DNA from: an uncultured Alphaproteobacteria bacterium
GTDB lineage: Bacteria > Pseudomonadota > Alphaproteobacteria > HIMB59 > GCA-002718135
Assembly: GCA_902602695.1 (NCBI GenBank)
Contig: CACKRO010000006.1
Span: forward strand, 1-64,000
Reading direction: 5' to 3'
Length of the DNA: 64,000 nucleotides
In this document: one piece after another, positions 26,071 to 35,512 of the stretch
Layout: every line of letters begins with the position of its first letter
Numbering within the stretch: position 1 is the first letter of the stretch
Translations under genes and position numbers: made by a program
Notes under the pieces: model-generated
Told to the model about the DNA's origin: nothing
What the model saw: the letters and a program-made list of their open reading frames with translations, nothing else
The model's database searches: none

Positions 26071-27308
26071 AGGGCTCCATTAATTGCATAGTAAAATGCA
26101 TCATAGTTATATAATTGTTTACTAGGATCTAAGTTTTGTAATTTTAAGTTTGATATGAATGGAACTTCTCTTTCATGGAGTCCGCCATGTGAACGTAAAG
26201 GTTCATTTAATCCAGAAAGATTGTGCTTATCTTCAGATGAACCAATAGTCATAAATTCTGAAGACATACATATTATATCCCCCATTCTGTCAGGAGGTAA
26301 ATTATAAGTAGAGCATCCTTCTTCTTTTGTTAAAACAACTTCTATATCTTTTATTTCTTTGATAGCATTTACAACTGAATCTACCTTGCTCTTGTCTTCC
26401 AAATAAATTGTTGCAAAAGAACCAAGTGAACCATGATGAACAACATATGGATCTGTAATTGGTAGAATAACTTTAGCCATGTTTGGTTCAAATTTTTTAT
26501 CTAAATAATCTTGTAAGAATATTGCATTTGGGGAACCATCTTCTTTTGATTTTGGTTTCATACCATGATCTGCTGTGATGATTATAGAAACATTCTCTTT
26601 ATTTAAAAGACCAATATATTTATCAAACATTGCATAAAATTTATTGGCCGTTTCATTTCCCGGTGCATATTTGTGCTGTATATAATCCGTTGTCGATAAA
26701 TACATAATATTTGGTTTAAATTCTTCAAGAAGTTTTACACCTGCAGCCATTACAAACTCTGAAAGTCCTTCAGAATATACTTCTGGGACTGGCATCCCTA
26801 ACCAATCGTTTACGTTATCTATACCATTGAGATCTTTTGTTGCTTGATCAGATTTTTCAGCAGAAAAACATATAGCGCGATCATCATCAAAAGTTAAACC
26901 ATTACCCAATAAAGTTCTTAATTTATCCTTGGCGGTAACAAGAGCAATCTTAGATCCTAATTTATAAAATTTTTCAAAAATTGTCGGCGCTCGCATATAT
27001 TTTGGATCATTCATCATTACTTCTTCACCAGTTTCAGGCGTATAAAAAAAATTTCCACATATACCGTGAACAGCACTTGGTTGCCCTGTTACTATAGAAA
27101 TATTGTTTGGATTTGTAAAACTTGGAATAGCACTGTGAACAAGAAGGTTTTCTCCAGTTGCAATTAATTTATCAAGATTAGGAGTAAGATTTGATTTGGA
27201 TGCTTCTTCAAGATACTCTTTTTGACTACCATCAAGGCAGATCACAATTGCAGTTTTTGAGAAAGTACTTGGATATTTTCTTTTATTAACTTCTAGATTA
27301 TCGGACAC
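26067..27308 (-). CDS. phnA: Phosphonoacetate hydrolase PhnA
   Basis: An alkaline-phosphatase superfamily enzyme of 413 residues that hydrolyses phosphonoacetate to acetate and phosphate. Metal Asp26 (VICLDGS), the nucleophilic Thr65 (PSFTNPNN), the [18 protein letters not shown] segment, and distal metal ligands in ITADHGM and RSHGGLHE are all present. The motifs fit PhnA better than nucleotide pyrophosphatases. It heads the minus-strand phnA-phnY unit. Confidence 0.93.
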   Translation of the reverse strand: MSDNLEVNKRKYPSTFSKTAIVICLDGSQKEYLEEASKSNLTPNLDKLIATGENLLVHSAIPSFTNPNNISIVTGQPSAVHGICGNFFYTPETGEEVMMNDPKYMRAPTIFEKFYKLGSKIALVTAKDKLRTLLGNGLTFDDDRAICFSAEKSDQATKDLNGIDNVNDWLGMPVPEVYSEGLSEFVMAAGVKLLEEFKPNIMYLSTTDYIQHKYAPGNETANKFYAMFDKYIGLLNKENVSIIITADHGMKPKSKEDGSPNAIFLQDYLDKKFEPNMAKVILPITDPYVVHHGSLGSFATIYLEDKSKVDSVVNAIKEIKDIEVVLTKEEGCSTYNLPPDRMGDIICMSSEFMTIGSSEDKHNLSGLNEPLRSHGGLHEREVPFISNLKLQNLDPSKQLYNYDAFYYAINGAL

Positions 27309-27594
27309 AATTTAAACTATATATAAAATTAATTTATAGTTATATGGACTTTAAACTCAATACTAATTCGAATATTTTTATTAAAATTGAAATAAATCTA
27401 AACAAATAGATTTAAGATATTCTCAAATTTAATGAATTTTGAACAATATAAACAACATTTTTAAAAGTGTTGACTTTAGTAATTAAAATATTGGTTCCCT
27501 CTTATTACTTTACTGCTTTTAAAATCTTACAACAACGATTTAATGAAGGAATTATTTTGACAGGCATGAAGTAAATTCTTATCTACTAATTACA

Positions 27595-28437
27595 TTGTCA
27601 ATAAATTTTATTTTTATCTTAATTCTTGTTTCTGCTCTATGTCATGCAGTTTGGAGTGCTATAATAAAATCAAGTAAGAACCCTTTATCGTTAATGGGTA
27701 TAACGTCTGTCTTAGAGGTTACTATTTTTTTACCTTTAACATTTACTGTTCCGTTTCCAACTTTAGAGGTTTGGTATTTTTTAATTGCAACCGTTATCAT
27801 TCATGTTTTTTATAGATTGAATGTAATTTATTCTTATAGGTACGGTGACCTATCCTACATCTATCCGATCTCTAGGGGAAGTTCATGTTTATTTGTTGCT
27901 ATCATTAGTATTTTGTTTTTAAGTTCTGATATTAGTGTTGCTGGCTTTGTTGGAATATTGATTGTTTGTATTGGTTTATTTTTAATTTCATATTCGAGAA
28001 GTTTATCTTTTAACTTTAGAGGTTTTGCTCTTGCAATTTCAACTGCTATTTTAATTACTTCATATACTTTAGTTGACGGAGTTGGGGTTAGGCTTTCGGA
28101 AAACGGTTTTTCGTATATTTATTGGCTCTTCACTCTCAATGGTATTCCTTTATTAGTTATAGGTTTAATTTCTAAGAATGGATTGCGAAAAACAGAAACG
28201 TATAATTTTAGTTCTGGTATAGTAGCGGGAATATTCGCAACAAGCAGTTATGCGATAGTTGTTTGGAGCATGCAATTTATAGAAATAGCTTATGTCTCTA
28301 GTATTAGAGAAATAAGCATTGTGTTTGCTGCAATAATTGGAATGGTTTTCTTGTTTGAGAAGAATGCAAAATCTCGAATAATACCTTCTATTTTAATAGT
28401 AAGTGGTATTTCGGTTGTTTATTTTCAAATTCTTTAG
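27595..28437 (+). CDS. EamA/DMT-family transporter
   Basis: A 280-residue membrane protein with ten hydrophobic helices in two EamA repeats; the N-terminal HAVWSAIIKSS matches the conserved start of this group. It starts with TTG; no ATG or GTG lies in frame upstream before the stop at 27544. The 286 bases before it contain no clear gene, only AT-rich DNA with a TTGACT hexamer but no well-placed -10. Substrate unknown (DMT carriers move metabolites such as amino acids). Confidence 0.78.
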   Translation: MSINFIFILILVSALCHAVWSAIIKSSKNPLSLMGITSVLEVTIFLPLTFTVPFPTLEVWYFLIATVIIHVFYRLNVIYSYRYGDLSYIYPISRGSSCLFVAIISILFLSSDISVAGFVGILIVCIGLFLISYSRSLSFNFRGFALAISTAILITSYTLVDGVGVRLSENGFSYIYWLFTLNGIPLLVIGLISKNGLRKTETYNFSSGIVAGIFATSSYAIVVWSMQFIEIAYVSSIREISIVFAAIIGMVFLFEKNAKSRIIPSILIVSGISVVYFQIL

Positions 28438-28472
28438 TTAAAAAACATAGACATTTTGGGTTAAAATTTTAT

Positions 28473-28643
28473 ATGAGTTTTATGGCAGATGATATTGTTG
28501 AGGTTGATCCTAAAACTGAAACTATCTCTTGCGATGGTGGTGAAGATGGTTTAGGACATCCCGCAGTTTATTATACCTTTAATAATGAGAATAAAATTGT
28601 TTGTGGTTATTGTGGTAAAATATTTATAAGAAAAGAAGAGTAA
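28473..28643 (+). CDS. zf-CHCC zinc-finger mini-protein (NDUFS6-like)
   Basis: A 56-residue protein with the CHCC zinc motif: Cys20, His29 (GLGHPAVYY), Cys44 and Cys47 (VCGYCGKIF). This family is related to the NDUFS6 zinc subunit of mitochondrial complex I and is common in alphaproteobacteria. A second in-frame Met three codons in (MADDIVEV) is an equally likely start. It ends two bases before the next gene, another zinc-ribbon protein, so the two are cotranscribed. Confidence 0.85.
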   Translation: MSFMADDIVEVDPKTETISCDGGEDGLGHPAVYYTFNNENKIVCGYCGKIFIRKEE

Positions 28644-28645
28644 AA

Positions 28646-28999
28646 ATGTACAAAGAATCCTGGGGTCTAAAAAGAATTTGTCCAATGTGTAGTAAACAAT
28701 ACTATGACTTAGGAAGAACAGAGCTTGAGTGCCCTGAGTGTGGTAAACAAATTGAAGTTACTACTATGACTAGACCAAGACGTGGAAGAAAACCAGGAAG
28801 TACAAATGCTGCTCCCCTGACAAACCCAATTCCTCAAAAACCAAAAGAAAAAGATGATGATCTTGATATTGATAGTTTGGATGTAGATAATAATGAAGAT
28901 AATCTTGAGGATGATACTGTTTTACTAGAAGACGAAACAGAAATTGATCCAGTTGCTGAAGGTATTAAGCCTAAAGATGACGGCGAAGAAGAATACTAA
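28646..28999 (+). CDS. TIGR02300 (FYDLN acid) zinc-ribbon protein
   Basis: A 117-residue protein with an N-terminal zinc ribbon of two CxxC pairs (CPMCSKQYYDLGR and CPECGK) around the YYDLGR signature, a basic middle (RPRRGRKPGS) and a very acidic C-terminal tail. This matches TIGR02300, an alphaproteobacterial family of unknown function. The basic patch resembles an AT-hook-like nucleic acid contact, which is inference. Confidence 0.85.
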   Translation: MYKESWGLKRICPMCSKQYYDLGRTELECPECGKQIEVTTMTRPRRGRKPGSTNAAPLTNPIPQKPKEKDDDLDIDSLDVDNNEDNLEDDTVLLEDETEIDPVAEGIKPKDDGEEEY

Positions 29000-29022
29000 T
29001 ATTTTTCAATAAAATTTAGAAA

Positions 29023-30261
29023 ATGTTTAAGGTACTACAAAACACTTGGGCCCTTTTTTTTGGGTTCGCTTTAATTAGTCTTGGTCACGGTTTGCAAGGA
29101 ACATTAATTGGAGTGCGTTCGGTTCTTGAGGGTTTTAGTTTTGTATCTTCTGGGCTAATCATAGCGGGTTATTATGTTGGCTACTTAACTGGTGCTTTAA
29201 CTATTCCAACATTATTAAGAAGAGTTGGGCATATAAGAGTGTTTGCTGCTTTGGCATCTCTTGCTTCCATTGCTATATTATTACACTCGGTATTTGTTCA
29301 TCCTTATTCATGGATGTTTATTCGTATTTTAACGGGTATGAGTCTTGCTGGTATATACGTAATAATGGAAAGTTGGTTAAATGAAAAATCAACTAACGAA
29401 ACTCGTGGGCAATTACTTTCTATATATATGATTTTTACATTTGTATTTGTTGGAGCTGGACAGTTTTTATTAAACTTAAGTGATCCGGCTAAAGTTGATT
29501 TATTTATTTTGGTATCAATTTTATTATCATTTGCTTTACTACCAATTTTATTATCTAAAACAGACCAACCAAATACAGAGAGTCCTAAATATTTTTCTTT
29601 AAGAGAATTTTACAATGTTTCTCCTCTAGGCTTTGTTGGTGCTTTAGCAACGGGATTGTCTCATAGCGCAGTGTTTGGTTATGGTGCTATCTACGCTTCT
29701 TCTATTAATCTCAGCTTATTTGAAATATCGTTGTACATGACAATCATAACTTCTGCTGGAGCTTTATCACAATGGCCGATTGGTTATTTATCAGATAGAT
29801 TAGATAGGCGTATTATCTTAATTGGTGTTTCCTTTATGGCATCTGGTTTAAGTTTATTCTTTGTTTTTGCAAACTTTATGCCACTCACTTTATTCTTCAT
29901 TATTACCTTCTTTTTCTCCATAGCTTGTTTACCAATGTATTCTTTAGCGGTAGCGCACACAAATGATTTTCTTCAGCCTAATGAGATAGTGTCAGCAAGT
30001 GCTACTTTTGGAATACTTATAGGAATTGGATCAATTATAGGTCCATTGCTTGTTTCAGGTTTTATGGAAATTGTAGGAGCGGCTGGATTTTATATTTATT
30101 TATTTTTTATACACGGACTACTAGGTCTTTTTGGTTTGTATAGGATGACACAAAGAATGAAACCTCGAGATCTAGAATCTCTATACAATCCTTTACCACG
30201 GAATATTAGTCCCGCAGGTATGGAAATGAATCCAGTTACTGAGCCAACTGAGGACGAATAA
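29023..30261 (+). CDS. MFS transporter, YcaD-like
   Basis: A 412-residue major facilitator protein with 12 hydrophobic helices. The loop 2-3 region RRVGHIRVFAALA and the WPIGYLSDRLDRR motif after helix 8 are MFS signatures; MESWLNEKS is typical of the YcaD subgroup. The C-terminal tail is polar. It overlaps the convergent msrQ gene by 26 bases. Substrate unknown. Confidence 0.82.
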   Translation: MFKVLQNTWALFFGFALISLGHGLQGTLIGVRSVLEGFSFVSSGLIIAGYYVGYLTGALTIPTLLRRVGHIRVFAALASLASIAILLHSVFVHPYSWMFIRILTGMSLAGIYVIMESWLNEKSTNETRGQLLSIYMIFTFVFVGAGQFLLNLSDPAKVDLFILVSILLSFALLPILLSKTDQPNTESPKYFSLREFYNVSPLGFVGALATGLSHSAVFGYGAIYASSINLSLFEISLYMTIITSAGALSQWPIGYLSDRLDRRIILIGVSFMASGLSLFFVFANFMPLTLFFIITFFFSIACLPMYSLAVAHTNDFLQPNEIVSASATFGILIGIGSIIGPLLVSGFMEIVGAAGFYIYLFFIHGLLGLFGLYRMTQRMKPRDLESLYNPLPRNISPAGMEMNPVTEPTEDE

Positions 30262-30841
30262 GTCTTTTAAATATTCTGTGAAGTAACAATAGCAAAATTA
30301 TTCCCATATAAATAACTGGTTCTGTTTTATCTGCACGCACTAAAACATAAAAATGTAAACTAGCTAAAATAGCAACTGGATAAATTAAATAATGAATTTT
30401 CTTCCATAATTTAAAACCCAGTTTTTTAATCATTTTATTTGTTGATGTGCTTGCGAGTGGAATCAAGAATAGAAAACTAATAAATCCAAAAGTAATAAAA
30501 GGTCTTTTAATAATATCTTGAATAATGAATTGCATATCTAAAAAATGATCTAAAACAATATACGTAGAGAAATGTAAACAAACATAATAGAAAGCAAAAA
30601 GACCGATCATTCTTCTTAAAATAACTATCGATTTTATTGCCTTAATATTTGATAAAGTAGTAATCATAAGCGTTACTATTATTAATCTAAGGGCCATAAG
30701 GCCCAACTCATCCATTAGTTTTTCAATTGGATTAACACCAAGATTGCCAGTAAGAAATTGATATACCCATAGCAAACTTGGAAATAAAATTAATAAAAAT
30801 AAGATTGGTTTACTTCTGTTAAAATTTTTTGTCGAAAACAT
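30236..30841 (-). CDS. msrQ: MsrQ heme-binding membrane subunit
   Basis: A 201-residue ferric-reductase-like (YedZ) membrane protein with about six helices and conserved His residues (YYVCLHFSTY, YPVAILASLHFY, LWKKIHYLIYP) that bind heme b. It passes electrons from the quinone pool or flavin to MsrP in the periplasm for methionine sulfoxide repair. It follows msrP with three bases between. Confidence 0.9.
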   Translation of the reverse strand: MFSTKNFNRSKPILFLLILFPSLLWVYQFLTGNLGVNPIEKLMDELGLMALRLIIVTLMITTLSNIKAIKSIVILRRMIGLFAFYYVCLHFSTYIVLDHFLDMQFIIQDIIKRPFITFGFISFLFLIPLASTSTNKMIKKLGFKLWKKIHYLIYPVAILASLHFYVLVRADKTEPVIYMGIILLLLLHRIFKRLIRPQLAQ

Positions 30842-30844
30842 TCA

Positions 30845-31762
30845 TTAATAAAATTTAGTTAGATCTAAATCTTTATAAAGGTGAGCAACTTCTTTTTCAT
30901 ACCCATTAAACATTAGTGTTTCTCTTCTTTTAAACTCTCCAATTCTTCTCTCTGTTCCTTGACTCCATCTTGGATGGTTAACAGTAGGATTAACATTCGC
31001 ATAAAATCCATATTCCCAAGGAGCTAAGGTTTCCCAAGATGTTTCAGGTTGTTGGTCTAAAAATCTTATTTCAACAATTGATTTAATTGATTTAAATCCA
31101 TATTTCCAAGGAACTACAAGTCTCATTGGAGCACCATTTTGATTTGGCATTTCATGGCCATACAATCCAGTTGCTAAAATTGTTAATGGATTCATTGCTT
31201 CATCCATTCGAAGCCCTTCTCTATAAGGCCAATTTATTGTTCGTTTCTTTTGTCCTGGCATTTCCTCCGGCCTGAAGACAGTTACAAACTGAACATACTT
31301 TGCTGAACTTAAAGGTTCAGCCATTTTGATAAGCTCAGATAATTGAAATCCTTGCCAAGGAATAACCATGGACCAAGCTTCAACACACCTCAATCTATAA
31401 ACTCTATCTTCAATTGTAACTTTTGATAAAATTTTTTCTAAGTCAATTGTCATAGGTTTTTTTACAAGACCATCTATTTTTACTGACCAAGGCTTTGGTT
31501 TAAAATCACCAGAATTTAAATGCGGATGTTTTTTGTGAGTACCAAATTCATAGAAATTATTATACGTTGTAATTTCTTCATAAGAATTAACTTTATCATT
31601 CTCATTCATAAATTGATTATAAATTGAAGGATCAGTATTGTGTTTTGCTAAAACTGAACTTGATACCGTTGCTAGTAGAGCACTAGCAAATGATCCTTGA
31701 ATAAACTTGCGTCTATTTAAGTAGGTTTTATAGGGTGTAATTTCAGATCCTAAAATTTTCAT
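30845..31762 (-). CDS. msrP: MsrP, periplasmic protein-methionine-sulfoxide reductase catalytic subunit
   Basis: A molybdopterin enzyme of the YedY/MsrP family, 305 residues. A twin-arginine signal is present (NRRKFIQG, about 17-24, followed by a hydrophobic stretch), showing export by Tat. The molybdenum-ligand Cys126 lies in RLRCVEAW, and VPWKYGFKSIKSIVEI is a family hallmark. With MsrQ it repairs oxidised periplasmic proteins. Confidence 0.94.
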   Translation of the reverse strand: MKILGSEITPYKTYLNRRKFIQGSFASALLATVSSSVLAKHNTDPSIYNQFMNENDKVNSYEEITTYNNFYEFGTHKKHPHLNSGDFKPKPWSVKIDGLVKKPMTIDLEKILSKVTIEDRVYRLRCVEAWSMVIPWQGFQLSELIKMAEPLSSAKYVQFVTVFRPEEMPGQKKRTINWPYREGLRMDEAMNPLTILATGLYGHEMPNQNGAPMRLVVPWKYGFKSIKSIVEIRFLDQQPETSWETLAPWEYGFYANVNPTVNHPRWSQGTERRIGEFKRRETLMFNGYEKEVAHLYKDLDLTKFY

Positions 31763-31800
31763 AATTTAAATATATATTAATAAATTTAAAATTGTAGCTA

Positions 31801-31820
31801 TGATAAGAACATCTTTATCA
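31801..31820. promoter_or_regulatory. Dyad TGATAA-N8-TTATCA between msrP and the binding-protein gene
   Basis: A perfect six-base inverted repeat with eight bases between lies in the 86-base divergent region, 29 bases before the plus-strand ATG. It may be an operator. I cannot name the regulator, and short AT-rich dyads occur by chance. Confidence 0.3.
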
Positions 31821-31848
31821 AATCCATATAAATTGCTAGGGTAAATCT

Positions 31849-33639
31849 ATGAAAAAATTTCTACTCTTAATAATAGGTATAGTCTTACTTTCCTTACCTA
31901 TCAAAATATCATTTGCTGAACAAGTACATGGTATTTCAATGCATGGCACACCAAAGTATGCCAGTGATTTTGAAAATTTGGATTATGTAAATCCTGATGC
32001 ACCAAAAGGTGGTACAGTTAAATTTGGATCATATGGATCTTTTGATAATCTTAATAGAGTAGCTTTCAAAGGGTCAAAAGCTGCAGGATTAGGGTATGTT
32101 AATGACACTCTAATGAGAAGAGTTTGGGATGAAGCATTCTCTCTTTATGGTTTAATTGCCAAAACAGTTGAGTTACCTGAAGATAGATCTTTTATAACAT
32201 TTTATTTGAACCCAAATGCTACCTTTCATGATGGATCACCAATTACTAGAGATGATGTATTATTTAGTTTAGAAACTTTTCAAACTAAAGGTACGCCTAA
32301 TCAGAAAAAAACTTATGGAAAAGTAGTTCAAACTGAAATGGTTGGAAACAGCGGAATAAAAATGATTTTTGAAAATAATGAGGATAAAGAACTTCCACTC
32401 ATCATTGCAGGTTTCCTACCTATTATTCCAAAAAAGTTTTATGAAAACTTGGATGTAACAAAAACTTTTTTAGATATTCCTCTTGGAAGTGGTCCTTATC
32501 AAATTGATAGTCTCGATCCAGGGCGACAAATTAAATACAAACGCGTAGAAAATTACTGGGCTAAAGATTTGCCAGTAAACAAAGGTCTCTATAACTTTGA
32601 TGCTATTATTTATGATTATTATAAGGACTCTAATGTTTTGGTTGAAGCGTTTAAGGTTGGTGAATATGATTTTAGAAGAGAGTACAATGTTAAACGTTGG
32701 TTAACAGAATATGATTTTAAGGCAGTTAATTCTGGAGAGGTAATCCTTGAAGAAATGAATAATGATAGACCAGTTGGAATGAATGGTCTTGTCATGAATA
32801 CTAGACGGGACATATTTAATAATAGAAACGTGCGCCTAGCACTCAGTTATGCTTATGATCATGAGTGGATTAATAAAACAATTTATCAAAATGCTTATGT
32901 AAGAACGGATAGTTATTTTGATAATTCACCTTTAGCTTCCTCCGGTTTACCTTCAAAAGAAGAATTAGAATTATTAGATGTGTGGAAAGATCAAATTCCA
33001 TCAGAAGTATTTACAGAAACATTTACTCCTCCAACAACTGATGGAAGTGGAAATGATCGTAAAAATTTATTGAAAGCAAAAGAGATTCTTGAAAAAGAGG
33101 GATGGATAGTTGAAAATGGAAGGCTGATCAAAGATGGGCAAGAATTTAAATTTGAATTTTTAATTGTCAGTCCTTCAGATGAAAAAATAGCTTTAGCCTA
33201 TCAAAGTAATTTAAAAAAACTTGGAATTACTATGGATGTCAGAACAGTTGATTCATCACAGTATCAAGAACGTCTTTTAAGTTATGATTTTGATATGATT
33301 AAAAGATACTGGGGAGTCAGTCTAAGTCCTGGAAACGAACAACAATTTTATTGGGGCTCTGAGGTAGGAAAAAAAGATGGAAGTAGAAATTATCCCGGAA
33401 TTGATAATCCTGCAGTTGATGCATTAATTGAAAAACTAATAAATGCCTCAAATAGACAAGAGCTTACTACTGCAATTCACGCTCTTGATAGAGTTTTATT
33501 ATGGGGTCACTATGTTGTTCCACTCTATCATAGTAACAAAGATCGAATTGCTTATTGGGATTTTTTTGAGTATCCCGATGAAATTCCACTTTACGGGATA
33601 GTAATTGAATCTTGGTGGATTAATAAAGATAAACAATAA
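31849..33639 (+). CDS. Family 5 extracellular solute-binding protein, YejA-like
   Basis: A 596-residue periplasmic binding protein with a signal peptide (about 1-23, cut near SFAEQ). HGISMHGTPKYASDFENLDY and NPDAPKGGTVKFGSYG are typical of YejA-type peptide-binding proteins, and GVSLSPGNEQQFYWGS lies in the C-terminal lobe. No permease or ATPase genes of this type follow; the next gene is a DMT transporter, so the partner components must be encoded elsewhere. Confidence 0.88.
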   Translation: MKKFLLLIIGIVLLSLPIKISFAEQVHGISMHGTPKYASDFENLDYVNPDAPKGGTVKFGSYGSFDNLNRVAFKGSKAAGLGYVNDTLMRRVWDEAFSLYGLIAKTVELPEDRSFITFYLNPNATFHDGSPITRDDVLFSLETFQTKGTPNQKKTYGKVVQTEMVGNSGIKMIFENNEDKELPLIIAGFLPIIPKKFYENLDVTKTFLDIPLGSGPYQIDSLDPGRQIKYKRVENYWAKDLPVNKGLYNFDAIIYDYYKDSNVLVEAFKVGEYDFRREYNVKRWLTEYDFKAVNSGEVILEEMNNDRPVGMNGLVMNTRRDIFNNRNVRLALSYAYDHEWINKTIYQNAYVRTDSYFDNSPLASSGLPSKEELELLDVWKDQIPSEVFTETFTPPTTDGSGNDRKNLLKAKEILEKEGWIVENGRLIKDGQEFKFEFLIVSPSDEKIALAYQSNLKKLGITMDVRTVDSSQYQERLLSYDFDMIKRYWGVSLSPGNEQQFYWGSEVGKKDGSRNYPGIDNPAVDALIEKLINASNRQELTTAIHALDRVLLWGHYVVPLYHSNKDRIAYWDFFEYPDEIPLYGIVIESWWINKDKQ

Positions 33640-33656
33640 ATTTACATACATTTTCT

Positions 33657-34541
33657 ATGAGTCATACAAGAGCAAATATTATGATGCTTATTGCATCACT
33701 TATATGGGGAACAGCATTTGTTAGTCAGACGACTGGAATGGGTGCCATTGGACCATTTACTTTTAGTTTTGGTAGATTTTTCTTTGCTTTTTTAACTGTG
33801 ATCCCCTTTGCTATTTACCTGGAACAAAAAAATGTTTCAAAAATTTTACAGGATAGAAAAAAAATTTATCTCTGTATTGCAACAGGAATTTTTCTGTTTG
33901 GTGGTATGGGTCTACAACAATATGCGCTTCAAAAATCATTAATATCGAATGCAGCTTTTCTAAGTACTCTGTATGTTCCATTTGTTGGAATCATTTCAAG
34001 ATTTATAATTAAAAAACAAGTTCACTGGATTATATGGGTTGCAATATTACTCTGTTTGTATGGCTCTTATCTGTTGTCTTCAAATCAATCAGTTGACATA
34101 CAACAATCTGATAGTCTTTTATTTATAGCGGCCTTGTTTTTTGCTTTGCATATTATTTGTATTGATATTTTTATGAAGGAACTCAATAGTCCTTTTTTGT
34201 TTGGTAGCATTCAATACTTTATAGTTTTCATATTATCTATGATTTTAGCTTTCTGGTGGGAAGAACCAAAATTATCAAATATGCAAATTGAATGGTTTGA
34301 AATTTTATATACAGGAATTTTCTCTGCAGGAATTGGTTATACATTACAAATAATAGCTCAACAAAAAGCTAATCCTGCACCAGCTGCAATTATATTATCA
34401 ATGGAATCTGTATTTGCAGCAATTGCAGGATGGATACTTTTAAATCAAATCTTAGACACACAAAAAATACTGGGATGCCTTGCAATATTTATTGGAGTCA
34501 TTATAGTACAACTTGTACCAATAATAATTAAACAAAAATGA
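33657..34541 (+). CDS. EamA/DMT-family transporter
   Basis: A 294-residue membrane protein with ten helices in two EamA repeats; the first begins MMLIASLIWGTAFVSQ and the second contains QIIAQQKANPAPAAIILSMESVFAAIAGW, both typical of drug/metabolite exporters such as YddG/RhaT relatives. It follows the binding-protein gene by 17 bases and overlaps the kinase gene by 4. Substrate unknown. Confidence 0.85.
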   Translation: MSHTRANIMMLIASLIWGTAFVSQTTGMGAIGPFTFSFGRFFFAFLTVIPFAIYLEQKNVSKILQDRKKIYLCIATGIFLFGGMGLQQYALQKSLISNAAFLSTLYVPFVGIISRFIIKKQVHWIIWVAILLCLYGSYLLSSNQSVDIQQSDSLLFIAALFFALHIICIDIFMKELNSPFLFGSIQYFIVFILSMILAFWWEEPKLSNMQIEWFEILYTGIFSAGIGYTLQIIAQQKANPAPAAIILSMESVFAAIAGWILLNQILDTQKILGCLAIFIGVIIVQLVPIIIKQK

Positions 34542-35512
34542 GTGAAAAATTAGACGTAGTAGGAATTGGAAACGCAATGGTTGATGCGATTATTCCATCC
34601 AATCAAGGCGAAATTGAAAAACATGAAATCAATAGAGATTCAATGAATCTTATTGATGAAGGTTTAAAAAATAATTTACATGATAGTTATTCAATCAGAG
34701 AAATGGCAGGTGGCGGATCACTTGGTAATTCTATGTTTGGCATTACATCATTTGGTGGCAATGGAAGCTTTATTGGAAAAATAAAAAATGATGAAATTGG
34801 TATTTATCTTCAAAAAGATATGGTTCGCGAAGGATTAAAATTTCCTTTAGGTTTTACATCACCTGATATTTCAACAGGTTGTTGTACAATTTTTGTAGAA
34901 GAAGATGGAACAAGAACGATGTGTACCTTTTTGGGCGCGGGAACATTGATTGGCCCTGAAGATATCAAAGAGGATGATATTAAAAATCATAAGATTGCTT
35001 ATTTAGAAGGATATTTGTGGGATAATGAAAATGCGAAAAAAGCTATGAAAAAAATGGTGGATATTTGCAAAGCTGATAATCAAAAAATTGCCTTTACTCT
35101 TTCAGATCTTTTTTGTGTTGATAGACACCGTGACTCTTTTAAAGAATTAATAACAGAGAATGTTGATATTTTATTTGCCAATGAAGATGAAATCAAAGCT
35201 ATGGCAGAAACGGATAGTTTTGATGAAGGTTTAGAATATGCAAAATCGTTAAATATTGTTGCAGCCATTACTAAAGGAAGTAGTGGATCAGTGATTGTAT
35301 CTGGAAGTGAAGTAATTGAAGTTTCGGCAAAAAAAGTAGAAAAGGTTATTGATACAACTGGTGCAGGAGATTTATTTGCAGCTGGCTTTTTGTTTGGTTA
35401 TTCAAAAGATAAGAGCATGGAGGAATGCGGAAGCTATGCCTCGATTGCTGCAGCAGAAATTATTTCGCACTACGGTGCAAGACCTTTAGTAAAACTATCT
35501 AGCTTAATTTAG
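34538..35512 (+). CDS. PfkB-family kinase, probably adenosine kinase
   Basis: A 324-residue ribokinase-fold enzyme. VGIGNAMVDAI starts the family, GGSLGNSMFG is the N-terminal substrate-binding signature, and DTTGAGDLFAAGF (about 267-279) is the PfkB signature 2 with the catalytic Asp. This adenosine-kinase-like subgroup is common in alphaproteobacteria. The convergent neighbour is adenosine deaminase, which supports adenosine as substrate; the 3' ends overlap by 14 bases. Confidence 0.8.
   Translation: MSEKLDVVGIGNAMVDAIIPSNQGEIEKHEINRDSMNLIDEGLKNNLHDSYSIREMAGGGSLGNSMFGITSFGGNGSFIGKIKNDEIGIYLQKDMVREGLKFPLGFTSPDISTGCCTIFVEEDGTRTMCTFLGAGTLIGPEDIKEDDIKNHKIAYLEGYLWDNENAKKAMKKMVDICKADNQKIAFTLSDLFCVDRHRDSFKELITENVDILFANEDEIKAMAETDSFDEGLEYAKSLNIVAAITKGSSGSVIVSGSEVIEVSAKKVEKVIDTTGAGDLFAAGFLFGYSKDKSMEECGSYASIAAAEIISHYGARPLVKLSSLI

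Noticed and set aside
27309-27594. 286-base gap with a TTGACT hexamer
   Set aside because: No -10 hexamer at proper spacing, no reading frame and no repeat; nothing supportable found.
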